A program made the position numbers and the translations under genes. Below the pieces are notes generated by a model that saw only the letters and a program-made list of their open reading frames with translations, did no database searches and had not been told where the DNA came from. 64,000 nucleotides of DNA, from positions 110,015 through 174,014 of the forward strand of contig JABDCL010000003.1 in assembly GCA_013288135.1 (NCBI GenBank). The letters run 5' to 3'. Source of the stretch: Gammaproteobacteria bacterium. GTDB taxonomy: Bacteria; Pseudomonadota; Gammaproteobacteria; UBA6186; Azoamicaceae. Below, one piece after another: positions 20,426-29,139 of the stretch; position 1 is the stretch's first letter, and each line of letters starts with the position of its first letter.

Positions 20426-21079
20426 CTATAAGGCGTCTTGAGAAACTCTTCTAGGTGATTCCACCGAAGTACCAGAGGAAACACTTGGGCTCGCTGCTGC
20501 AGAGCTTGAAGTTCTGAGCATAACCCAATCTTCATCACTCAGCGTATACGCATTATACATGGGAGTAACGCTAACGTCGGGGAGCAGTGATGCGAGGTCG
20601 CGTGCAACGGTAACGGTGCAAAGAGCTATGTTCTTTGCTGTCTTTACGCCACTTGCTAAGGCGGGGGCTACGTTTTGGTAGGCACTAGAGGCGACATCGA
20701 AAGCACCATCCCTAGCTGTTTCAACATAAGGTCTGGTAGCATCAGCTGCCGTTGTGGCGGCATCTGCAATAGTTGCTGCTGCACGCGCCATGTCAAACCG
20801 GCGAGTGACAGCAACTGGTGCGTTGTCTGGTAAATCAGACGGAATACCAGCCAGATCGGTGTCTCGGTTAATGATGACACCATCACCCTCAATCACTCTT
20901 AATTCTACAGGTTCCTTATCAGTACTTGAATCAGTACTTGATAATAATGCTGTTAATCTCGTTAAAACTGCACTGTTTGTTGTTGCCATTAATTCTACAG
21001 GTTCCTTATCAGTACTTGAATCAGTACTTGATAATAATGCTGTTAATCTCGTTAAAACTGCACTGTTTGTTGTTGCCAT
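20426..21079 (-). CDS. Orphan protein with duplicated N-terminal 30-aa block; candidate effector
   Basis: MATTNSAVLTRLTALLSSTDSSTDKEPVEL twice; GGAG RBS before ATG at 21079 (track start at 21094 includes the RBS). Confidence 0.6.
   Translation of the reverse strand: MATTNSAVLTRLTALLSSTDSSTDKEPVELMATTNSAVLTRLTALLSSTDSSTDKEPVELRVIEGDGVIINRDTDLAGIPSDLPDNAPVAVTRRFDMARAAATIADAATTAADATRPYVETARDGAFDVASSAYQNVAPALASGVKTAKNIALCTVTVARDLASLLPDVSVTPMYNAYTLSDEDWVMLRTSSSAAASPSVSSGTSVESPRRVSQDAL
20900..21079. repeat. Perfect tandem duplication, 2 x 90 bp, in frame
   Basis: Copies 20900-20989 and 20990-21079 read identically. Confidence 0.92.
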
Positions 21080-21508
21080 AATGTTAATCTCCAATTAATT
21101 AATAAATCTTGATGTTTTGTAATATAAACAATCATTGTTAAGAAAAATATTAGGATGATGTCTTAATATAAATGTCTTATAAAAATTCAAACCGGAGTTT
21201 CCAAGCTAACAACCCGATGCAATGGGGACAAGACAGAAGTAATCCGGACAATTTAGCTTAAATTATTTGTTGCATATTCACGCACTTTAATCGGTTTTTT
21301 AAGGGAAAAACGGCGCATGGCCATTGTATGTTACATGGTTGTATGATATGATCTTGTTTAAATAAATAATTAGTTTGGAGTAATTTAAACATTAATAAGA
21401 AAAACGTGAATATGCAACAAATATAAGACATCATCCTAATATTTTTCTTAACAATGATTGTTTATATTAGAAAACATCAAAAGTGATTGATTGGAGATTA
21501 ACATTATG
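21077..21508. promoter_or_regulatory. Inverted duplication of divergent gene leaders
   Basis: Left arm 21077-21167 vs right arm ~21424-21508, incl. ~45 bp uninterrupted identity (taagacatcatcctaatatttttcttaacaatgattgtttatatta); outer half also TTTGTTGCATATTCACG at ~21266-21282 and inverted at ~21404-21421. Confidence 0.9.
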
Positions 21509-23014
21509 GCAACAAACATTGAAAGCGTATATTCAGGACTTTATAAGTATTGGACAAAGCTTGTTGAACAAAAATCAGGAACCACCACAGAATTTGATAA
21601 TTTTGAAATGGTTGACAACGATGAGGACGATCTCGTAGAAATCAAAACAGAATCTCAAGTAAAAATCGAACGAGATGCTTTGAAGAAATTTGCTCGCAAT
21701 GAACAGCTTGCGCATGATTTAGCCTACCAAGATTTAAAAGAAGGCGACTTCAGAAAGATACAAGGTGACGATGGAGTTGAACGTGAACATCGGTGCCATG
21801 TAATCGACACAAAAGGTGGAGCCAAGGGCTACTTGTTTCTTCCCACTTCTATGGAAGGAACTGCTCCTGTTAAGGCCATATTGGTTTTTCGAGGAACGGC
21901 CGATGCTAATGATGTATTCCTAGATGCTGAACGTGGGGGTGCTGGTGCGACCACCTTTGAAACTAATAAAAGATACATTACTTCACAAATCAACAAATGC
22001 TTCCAAGAATTTAATGAAGCTAACCCGAATCATAAGATCGAAAAATTGGGAATTGGTGGTCATAGCTTAGGGGGTGCCACTGCACAAAATTGTGAAGTTG
22101 CAATGATGGAAGAAATTGCAGCAAACCTAGGGTTAAGATTTGGCGGAGAAGTGTCAGCCTTCGGTAATCGAGATCAATTTGCAAATCTTAGCGAAATTGA
22201 GCTTTTTACCTGTAACTCTGCAAATGTGTCTCAAGACACTGCAGATAAATCAAAAATCTTAGCTACGTATTTGGCCGAAAAACGACAATTAGGGAAAACT
22301 AATCTTAAAATTAAAATGTTTGATCAACGTACAGCTGGTGACGGAGTGCAAGGAACTGGGCAAGCCCACGTTTTAAGCGATGTTTCTGAAGACCAGGCAG
22401 AAGTACGTGTTTTAAAGGCAGATATTGGTGTTGCAGGATACAATAGACTACATCTTCCTACAGCCGCAGGCTTACTTGTTGGTGGTGCCTTAACGGGTCC
22501 AGCTGGTCTAGCAACTGCAGCTGCAGTCGTTGGAGCTTCAGCTGTGGGGGGCGTGTATAGCACTGCGGTCGCTCATACAACTTGTTTACATGAAAAGCCC
22601 ATGGAAGTTATTTATGAAAGATATGATAATACAACCCCTGAGGGACGAGCACGTGTTAAGGAAGAATTAAGTAATGTGTCTACAAGCTTGAATGTTATAC
22701 ACTCCGGTGCTGCCAAAGCCTATGATGGGGCAGCAGTTGTTTGCAAAGGTGTCGCAGCAGTCAAAAATAGTGTTGGAAATGGTGTTTCCTCCTTGTGGAG
22801 CGATAATACCTATGGAAAAGCTACACCTGCAGCAGTAAAACCGGTAATTCCTCCAGCAGTATTAACCGCTCCTGCACCAGAAGTCAAAAAGAGTGTTGAA
22901 AATGGCGGTTTCTGTTTGTGGGGCTATAATATAGGAAAAGCAGCATCTGCAACAGTACCGTTGTCTTCTCCTGCAGCAGCACCTGAGAGCAAGAGAGGCT
23001 GGTCATGGTGGTAA
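21506..23014 (+). CDS. Lipase (class 3)-like alpha/beta-hydrolase; candidate effector
   Basis: LVFRGTADANDVFLDAERGG and IGGHSLGGATAQN lipase motif; start after GGAG RBS. Confidence 0.65.
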   Translation: MATNIESVYSGLYKYWTKLVEQKSGTTTEFDNFEMVDNDEDDLVEIKTESQVKIERDALKKFARNEQLAHDLAYQDLKEGDFRKIQGDDGVEREHRCHVIDTKGGAKGYLFLPTSMEGTAPVKAILVFRGTADANDVFLDAERGGAGATTFETNKRYITSQINKCFQEFNEANPNHKIEKLGIGGHSLGGATAQNCEVAMMEEIAANLGLRFGGEVSAFGNRDQFANLSEIELFTCNSANVSQDTADKSKILATYLAEKRQLGKTNLKIKMFDQRTAGDGVQGTGQAHVLSDVSEDQAEVRVLKADIGVAGYNRLHLPTAAGLLVGGALTGPAGLATAAAVVGASAVGGVYSTAVAHTTCLHEKPMEVIYERYDNTTPEGRARVKEELSNVSTSLNVIHSGAAKAYDGAAVVCKGVAAVKNSVGNGVSSLWSDNTYGKATPAAVKPVIPPAVLTAPAPEVKKSVENGGFCLWGYNIGKAASATVPLSSPAAAPESKRGWSWW

Positions 23015-23026
23015 TAGGTTAACTAT

Positions 23027-23737
23027 TTGAGCAAAAAAACAGACGAATTAGCCCAGCATTTTATTCTACCGTTATGGAACGATAGAAAACTGGACTTAAT
23101 CGAACGATATATTACACCTCACGCTGAGATCCGTACCACTTTTTTGACAGGTACGGGTCCAGAAGCATTAAAACACAGTATTGAACAAACTTTTATTGCC
23201 TTCCCAATATTTAAATTATCCTTGGAAGAAATTATTCAGCAAGGAAATAGGGTAACCTTTAAATGGTCAGCCTATGCGGAACACAAGGGTTCTATCTTAA
23301 ATATCAAGCCCAGTGGAAAAGGAATGACCTTCCATGGTATTGCATTTGGTGAGCTGGAAGGGGATCTCATTGCTCGATATGATAGCCACTCTGATATTCC
23401 GCAAACCTTGTATGCAAATTTAGAACATTCAGGTGGGCCTTTATTTCCACCAGAAGCAGTATTATTGGATCATGAGAACTATGAAAAAGAACTCTCCGAG
23501 GTTATTTTTGCAATTATTAAATCAACCGATGTGCAACTGACTCGACGAGAAGTCGAATGTCTCTATTTTTGGTTGAAAGGCTATTCTATTAAAGAAACCG
23601 CAAGACAGCTGGGTGGTATCTCCAGCAAAACAATTCAAGTTTTTCGGGATAAAATCCGTAAAAAATTTAATGTTAATTCTTATCGAACGTTGGTCGATTT
23701 ATTACAAAAAAACGGACTTTTATCTTTGTTTTTATAA
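23027..23737 (+). CDS. SnoaL/NTF2-like domain fused to LuxR-type HTH regulator
   Basis: N-term ester-cyclase-like; C-term LTRREVECLYFWLKGYSIKETARQLGGISSKTIQVFRDKIRKKF. Confidence 0.78.
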   Translation: MSKKTDELAQHFILPLWNDRKLDLIERYITPHAEIRTTFLTGTGPEALKHSIEQTFIAFPIFKLSLEEIIQQGNRVTFKWSAYAEHKGSILNIKPSGKGMTFHGIAFGELEGDLIARYDSHSDIPQTLYANLEHSGGPLFPPEAVLLDHENYEKELSEVIFAIIKSTDVQLTRREVECLYFWLKGYSIKETARQLGGISSKTIQVFRDKIRKKFNVNSYRTLVDLLQKNGLLSLFL

Positions 23738-23741
23738 GAAT

Positions 23742-24140
23742 TTAATTTGTCAAAACGACAGATAGAACATCGGTTTGATTGAAATCATTTCCTTTAAATA
23801 ATAGTGCTTCCCCAGATTGCATTGCTAAAGCGTATGAAAAGCAATCACCCAAATTTAGCCCTGCAGGATGATTTCCTTTACCAAATCTTTGCCAGGCATG
23901 ACGCGCTATTTCTGCTTGTTCCGCATCAAAAGGAACAATGTCAATTTTTGCATGATGTAGCAATAAATCTAGCTCGCGACCCCCAGACTCTCCCTTACGT
24001 GCTTCAATTACAATCATTAATTCTAAAGCAGTAGCTGCAGAAAGTAAGCGCTTAGGATCTTTACTGATTGCTTCAGCGTAAATTTTAGCCTCTGGCTCCT
24101 CAAGTAAAAGAGCTAATATTGCAGATGTATCTATTACCAT
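23742..24140 (-). CDS. vapC: VapC-like PIN-domain toxin
   Basis: MVIDTSAILALLLEEPEA; LNLGDCFSYALA. Confidence 0.9.
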   Translation of the reverse strand: MVIDTSAILALLLEEPEAKIYAEAISKDPKRLLSAATALELMIVIEARKGESGGRELDLLLHHAKIDIVPFDAEQAEIARHAWQRFGKGNHPAGLNLGDCFSYALAMQSGEALLFKGNDFNQTDVLSVVLTN

Positions 24141-24394
24141 TATGACGGTAATCCAGATTGATCATACCCTATAATAGCATCCGGAGAACGGAGATCTCTA
24201 TCTGGAAGTAAAGCACAACGATGTCCTATTTTTAATAAAACATTTCGTAATTCTGTGGGTGCTCGTTTTCCTTGTATACGCACTAATCGCTCTTCTAATG
24301 CCTTGATTACTGCTTCAGTAATTGTTTCACCTGTTTGTTGAGCTAATGCATGAGCTAATTGTTCAGCTTCTGGACGTTTAATATTAAGGCTCAT
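24140..24394 (-). CDS. vapB: VapB-like antitoxin
   Basis: MSLNIKRPEAEQLAHALAQQTGETITEAVIKALEERL; TAATG overlap with vapC. Confidence 0.88.
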   Translation of the reverse strand: MSLNIKRPEAEQLAHALAQQTGETITEAVIKALEERLVRIQGKRAPTELRNVLLKIGHRCALLPDRDLRSPDAIIGYDQSGLPS

Positions 24395-24437
24395 TTTGAT
24401 TCCTCCTTCATCCTAATTTTACAGCATCTACCATAAA

Positions 24438-24451
24438 TTTCAAGCTTGAAA
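24438..24451. promoter_or_regulatory. Perfect 14-bp palindrome upstream of vapBC (candidate operator)
   Basis: TTTCAAGCTTGAAA about 44 bp before the vapB start. Confidence 0.5.
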
Positions 24452-24661
24452 CCTTTTTGTGTATTTTATGCCTCGTATCACTATGTTTATATACAGCTTT
24501 TGAAATTTAGCTATAAAAAAAGTATCTTTATTTAAGGTTGAAGATTTATTTTAATTGATGCACTATTTATTCGCCGAAAGAGAACATATTATTAATTAAA
24601 TTTTTAATTTGATTAATGTGTAAAATTTTATTCGTTACAATTAAATTTGGAGATTTATATA

Positions 24662-25795
24662 ATGTCAGCAGCAAAGAGACCGATTAAAGCACAACTCAGA
24701 GCATATCGTAGGCAAAAAAGAGAAGATGCTGAAGCTAACAAAAAATATTTTGGAATTATTCCTGCACGGATAGTCCCAAATTGGAAAGTAGGAATAGCAA
24801 TTGGATTAGGTGTGTTGGCTGTTGCTGGTGGCTACGCAGCTAGATTGGGACGAAGTGATTCGGGAGGTCAAAGCCAAGGTGGTTCAAGTGGTTCAGATAG
24901 TTCAGCTACTGGGCCGACTCCTACCCCCGGTACTGTTACTAATTCTACTGTAACCGCTGCACATCATAGTAGTGGTAATCACTCTATTCGAACAATTCCA
25001 ACGATTTCAACGACTGCAACGACTCCAACGAGGGCACATCATAGTCATAACACCTCCCACTCTGTAGAAGTTGATTCACAGGATGGTAGCTTTTCTTCTG
25101 CGAGCAGTAGCAATAATTCTATTTCTGATGGGATCTCGCTTGCTCATGGCAGAATGGAAACCACTCAACGAGTTCAAAGTGAGGCACTGAGAGCACGTAT
25201 GCAAGAAATTAGAGCACATTATCCCACATCAATGGTTAAGGCACTTGGAGGTGTAAAAAAATTGGCTTCTTGTCCAATGATTAGAGGTACAGAAGGGGTA
25301 GGTTATCAACTTCGTCCTGATACTGTAAGTGCTCCGATCACCTTAAGTGTAGAAGAGGGGCGGTATCCACAGTATCATGTAACATTAAAATATGAGGTAG
25401 ATGAAGGGGATGGAAGAGGTTTTAGTCATACAGAAACAGAAACATTTTCACCAAATGGGTACAGTGGTGGAGTAAGAAGAAAATCTTTGGAAGAACATGA
25501 GCCTGCTTTAACACGTAGTGTACATTATAGTTATACTTCTAGGGATCTTGATTACTGGAATAGACTATCTCGGGGAGAAACTGTTCAGGAACGTCGGGGT
25601 TCTTATGTCATTAGCCGAAGAGACATAAAAAGTGGCAAATTTAAAATGGATAAATGGGATCATCCAAAGCTGAAAGATCAGCTTGAGGAATGTATTCAAC
25701 AACTGGATAGTCAAGGTGATGCCTGTGCTGTGGATGATTATGCTACTGGACCAGGATGGGAAAGGAGAAAGATTCGTTTGATACGGCCCACATAG
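24662..25795 (+). CDS. Orphan protein with one predicted TM segment and Ser/Thr/His-rich linker; candidate effector
   Basis: VGIAIGLGVLAVAGGYAARLG; low-complexity linker; GGAG RBS before ATG 24662. Confidence 0.55.
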   Translation: MSAAKRPIKAQLRAYRRQKREDAEANKKYFGIIPARIVPNWKVGIAIGLGVLAVAGGYAARLGRSDSGGQSQGGSSGSDSSATGPTPTPGTVTNSTVTAAHHSSGNHSIRTIPTISTTATTPTRAHHSHNTSHSVEVDSQDGSFSSASSSNNSISDGISLAHGRMETTQRVQSEALRARMQEIRAHYPTSMVKALGGVKKLASCPMIRGTEGVGYQLRPDTVSAPITLSVEEGRYPQYHVTLKYEVDEGDGRGFSHTETETFSPNGYSGGVRRKSLEEHEPALTRSVHYSYTSRDLDYWNRLSRGETVQERRGSYVISRRDIKSGKFKMDKWDHPKLKDQLEECIQQLDSQGDACAVDDYATGPGWERRKIRLIRPT

Positions 25796-25809
25796 TATAT
25801 AACAAATTT

Positions 25810-25838
25810 AGTTGGACCTATTTTTTATAGGTCCAACT
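25810..25838 (+). terminator. Intrinsic terminator
   Basis: AGTTGGACCTAT-TTTTT-ATAGGTCCAACT hairpin then TTT, just after stop at 25795. Confidence 0.75.
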
Positions 25839-25859
25839 TTTACCACAATGAATAATAAA

Positions 25860-26657
25860 TTAGGCTTTAGCAGAACGAGAACGATGATGTGGAGTTTCTC
25901 CTCTCAAACGAGACAGTCCATTACTTGCCGCTGCTCTGATGCTTTTCTCTGCTTGAACCGTATGCTTAGTATAACGTTCAAATGCATTATGTTCATCACA
26001 CATTTCTTTTGCACATGGCTCAGGTTTTGGACTTGAAGCACTTGCACAATTAAGAGTAGGATTGTCTTTTCTAACTAATTCATCTACTTTATCCAATGCT
26101 TCTTGTGTAGTTAAACTTGCAAAACATCGATCTTTGTTTCTTTGAGCTTCATACTGAGCATATAACCCAGTTTCAAAATCTTGAAGCGCTGTTCTTGATT
26201 CTTCCATTTCTTCCCAAAATCCATTAATAGCCATTACACTTTTACTACTTTCATCCATTTGTTCTTCAATACAAGTTCTAACTGAGCTAATTGGATCACC
26301 ATCAAAGACTTCTAAACTTGGATCAGTCTTTCTAATAGTCGAGATAGGGTGTTCTAAAAATTTAGGCTGGTTTAATAGGCTGTTAATCCAACGGAGAGGA
26401 ATAGAAACCAAAAAGTGATCAACACATTTTCCTGTCGCTTTAAGGATTGCTTTTGCAACTCTTGCAATGCCAACAGCGTCCCCAATTGCTTGACTTTGAG
26501 CAGCCATACTATCTAATTGTTCTTGGAATGTGACTGGATTTGCATCAATTTTTACCCCTACTCTTGTTGTACTAATTGCACCAGCCACACCAGCTTGCAC
26601 TGTTGAAATAGACACGTTTCTTGTTAAATTTGCTACAACATCTCCAATAACAGCCAT
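25860..26657 (-). CDS. Orphan hypothetical protein; candidate effector
   Basis: 265 aa, no recognised domain; basic C-terminus. Confidence 0.5.
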   Translation of the reverse strand: MAVIGDVVANLTRNVSISTVQAGVAGAISTTRVGVKIDANPVTFQEQLDSMAAQSQAIGDAVGIARVAKAILKATGKCVDHFLVSIPLRWINSLLNQPKFLEHPISTIRKTDPSLEVFDGDPISSVRTCIEEQMDESSKSVMAINGFWEEMEESRTALQDFETGLYAQYEAQRNKDRCFASLTTQEALDKVDELVRKDNPTLNCASASSPKPEPCAKEMCDEHNAFERYTKHTVQAEKSIRAAASNGLSRLRGETPHHRSRSAKA

Positions 26658-26794
26658 AAAATCACCTTCATAAAGTTAGTTTAATAAAAAATCCATTGCT
26701 CATTTTACCAATATCCAATTTTAAATCAAATGAATAATTAATATTATTTATAAATAGTAATTATTTAGTTAATTATCTTTATGTTGGGTAGAAT

Positions 26795-26953
26795 CTAATC
26801 CACATAGGAGAGAGCGAGTGATATAAAGAAAAAAATTAAAAAGACAAAAAATAAGATTTTTGTAAAATTTGCTGCAGTTTCTGAAAGCCCTGAAAAACCC
26901 AAAATGCCAGCAACTATCGCAATTATAAAAAATATCAGAACCCAAGTTAACAT
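26795..26953 (-). CDS. DUF1328 (YtjA-like) small membrane protein
   Basis: MLTWVLIFFIIAIVAGILGFSGLSETAANFTKILFFVFLIFF. Confidence 0.85.
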   Translation of the reverse strand: MLTWVLIFFIIAIVAGILGFSGLSETAANFTKILFFVFLIFFFISLALSYVD

Positions 26954-27157
26954 TACAAGCTCATATATCCAATTTTTGACCAATTACCATTTATTGACAC
27001 TTCCGTTCTTTAATTTTAGGCATATTTTTGACAATTGACAAACTTAATTTTTTAATCGTTTTAATTTTCAATTGTAAGTAACTCCTGGTAATATGAACCC
27101 GGTATTCGACATCGCTAAAGCCTTGTATATTAGGGCTTATGTATTAGGAGAATTGAA

Positions 27158-28174
27158 ATGAAAGTTAAATATGGGGTTTTATTGCTTATGATATTACTCA
27201 GTACCGGATGTGCTAAACTTCAGCGTGAAAAAAAACCAGAATTTAATCCTATTGTACATGATTCTCATTTTCAGCAAGCTATGTCTATCCGCAAGATTAA
27301 ATTGGTAGCACCGGGATCAGGCACTGAACCTGAACAAATACAACAACTGCACTCTTTTCAATTTTTAAATGTTGAAATTCCAGAAAATTTAGTCACAAAA
27401 GCCATTGCCTTTCATGCAAATAGTGACGAAGAGCGATTAAAATTACTAAAAAGCGCTCTAAACGATAACTCAAAAAATACGATAGTTTGGTCTTTAAGGG
27501 GTGGATATGGTTCAGCGCGATTAATCAATGACTTGAACAAATTACCCAAGCCAAAATATGAAAAAGTATTTATTGGGTATAGTGATATGACAGCACTCCA
27601 TTTATTTTTATCACAAAATTGGCAATGGAAAACCATTAATGGAGCAGGATTATTAGATCTTTTAAATGCAAAAAAAGATCCTCAAAATTTTGAAAAAATT
27701 GTTGATATACTTTCCAAAAAGAATAGATTTGCCAGTATTACCAATCTTAAACTGCTTAACCCAGCTCAATTTAAACAGGTAAAACTGACAGGACCCTTAA
27801 CTGGGGGTAATTTAACAATTGTTCAAACAAGCCTAGGAACAAATTGGCAGATACAAACTGCTGGAAAAATTCTCTTTTTAGAAGATGTTGGGGAAAAAGG
27901 CTATCAAGTGGATAGAGCCTTAAATCAGTTAAAACAAGCAGGTGTTTTAAAAAATGTAAAAGCCATTGTCTTTGGAGATTTTGCTGATCCTGTTGACGAT
28001 AAAGTTGATCTTGCATTAGACCGATTTGCACAAGAAATGAAAATGCCTGTTTTTAAAACGGATCAATTTGGTCATGGTAAGAAAAACTATCCTTTGATTT
28101 ATAATGCTGCATCAGAAATTGTTAGGGATAAGAATAACGAGTCAGAAACTTTTAATTTAAATATGAAAATATAA
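27158..28174 (+). CDS. LD-carboxypeptidase (S66) lipoprotein
   Basis: Lipobox LSTGC; SLRGGYGSARL, GYSDMTALHLFL, GPLTGGNLTIVQTSLGT. Confidence 0.88.
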   Translation: MKVKYGVLLLMILLSTGCAKLQREKKPEFNPIVHDSHFQQAMSIRKIKLVAPGSGTEPEQIQQLHSFQFLNVEIPENLVTKAIAFHANSDEERLKLLKSALNDNSKNTIVWSLRGGYGSARLINDLNKLPKPKYEKVFIGYSDMTALHLFLSQNWQWKTINGAGLLDLLNAKKDPQNFEKIVDILSKKNRFASITNLKLLNPAQFKQVKLTGPLTGGNLTIVQTSLGTNWQIQTAGKILFLEDVGEKGYQVDRALNQLKQAGVLKNVKAIVFGDFADPVDDKVDLALDRFAQEMKMPVFKTDQFGHGKKNYPLIYNAASEIVRDKNNESETFNLNMKI

Positions 28175-28276
28175 CAGGATATAAATCAAAGCCTAACTGT
28201 ATATAAACCCAGATAATTTAATTAAAATACACATATTGACGAAAAGAATATTAATTTATTATACTTCTATTACCTA

Positions 28277-28345
28277 GTCTTTGTACCCGAACCGGCACCG
28301 GATGGTGCACCTCTCTAGAAATCTCTAGAGTAGGGTACAAAAGAC
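28277..28345. other. Cloverleaf-like structured element
   Basis: Outer stem GTCTTTGTACCC / GGGTACAAAAGAC enclosing hairpins GCACC-GGAT-GGTGC and CTCTAGA-AATC-TCTAGAG. Confidence 0.7.
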
Positions 28346-28355
28346 GACTGTTTTT

Positions 28356-28973
28356 CTATTTAAAGTCCCAAATATTCTTAATTTTACCATTTCTTTTAAG
28401 CACATTTAACCAGCGGCTCCCATTGGTACGCTTTTCACTATAACTTCTTGCAATAGCTCCGACAATCATATCTGCAAGTTGAATGAGGTTATCATTTCTT
28501 GAGTTGATAAATTTGAACTTTTTGATTTTATTCTGGCCGATAAATTGGCGCAAATAAGTAGTAAGTGCCTTTTTAAATTCTTTGTCACCACTACCATCAA
28601 TTTTGATGGAGGCATTTTGTAAGATATCATTATCATATTGCATTAAAGATTTAAGAAAATAATTATAAAAAGCATCAGTGTTGCTTCTCAGCTTAGGACT
28701 ATATAACTTGGATTTATCTATAACTAGAGCCCTTACCTCAAAATTGTATTGGCATATTGAATTAAAGAATTTATCTTTAATTTCAAATCTGGTTTTACTG
28801 AACTTAAATTCCGGGTTAATGCTTAGCGATTGTCTGAGTTCAGAAATAGTTTTGCTGGTTAATTCTGCTTGCGCTAAATCCTTAAAAATAACCATTCCTA
28901 TTACAAAATAAGGCGTTGAACCTTTGGCCAACTTAAAACCTGGACAACCACTTTCATCAATGAGTACTAACAA
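28356..28973 (-). CDS. DUF3800 protein
   Basis: MLVLIDESGCPGFKLAKGSTPYFVIGMVIF; IQLADMIVGAIARSYS. Confidence 0.85.
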   Translation of the reverse strand: MLVLIDESGCPGFKLAKGSTPYFVIGMVIFKDLAQAELTSKTISELRQSLSINPEFKFSKTRFEIKDKFFNSICQYNFEVRALVIDKSKLYSPKLRSNTDAFYNYFLKSLMQYDNDILQNASIKIDGSGDKEFKKALTTYLRQFIGQNKIKKFKFINSRNDNLIQLADMIVGAIARSYSEKRTNGSRWLNVLKRNGKIKNIWDFK

Positions 28974-29139
28974 GACTTTTCCCTTCCATCTATTTCAAAA
29001 AAAACACGCATTATTATGGATACTAAAAAAAGTGTCAATGTGTTAATCGGGAAAACTAGGTAAGAAACAGCCCCGTTATAAAATCTAATTTTTAGGTAAG
29101 TTAATGGTCGAAATTGACTTTTTATCCTATAAGTAAACT

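Noticed and set aside
20754-21098. Plus-strand 114-aa ORF antisense to the duplicated orphan gene
   Set aside because: It is the antisense reading of the tandem duplication and leader. Strand choice is supported by the RBS, terminator and mirrored leader of the minus gene.
21424-21460. Possible PmrA box (CCTAATATTTTTCTTAACAAT) in the mirrored leader
   Set aside because: Half-sites are about 12 bp apart instead of the 11-bp period recalled for the PmrA consensus, and the region is very AT-rich. Similar TTAA pairs before 18726 and 42936 have different spacings.
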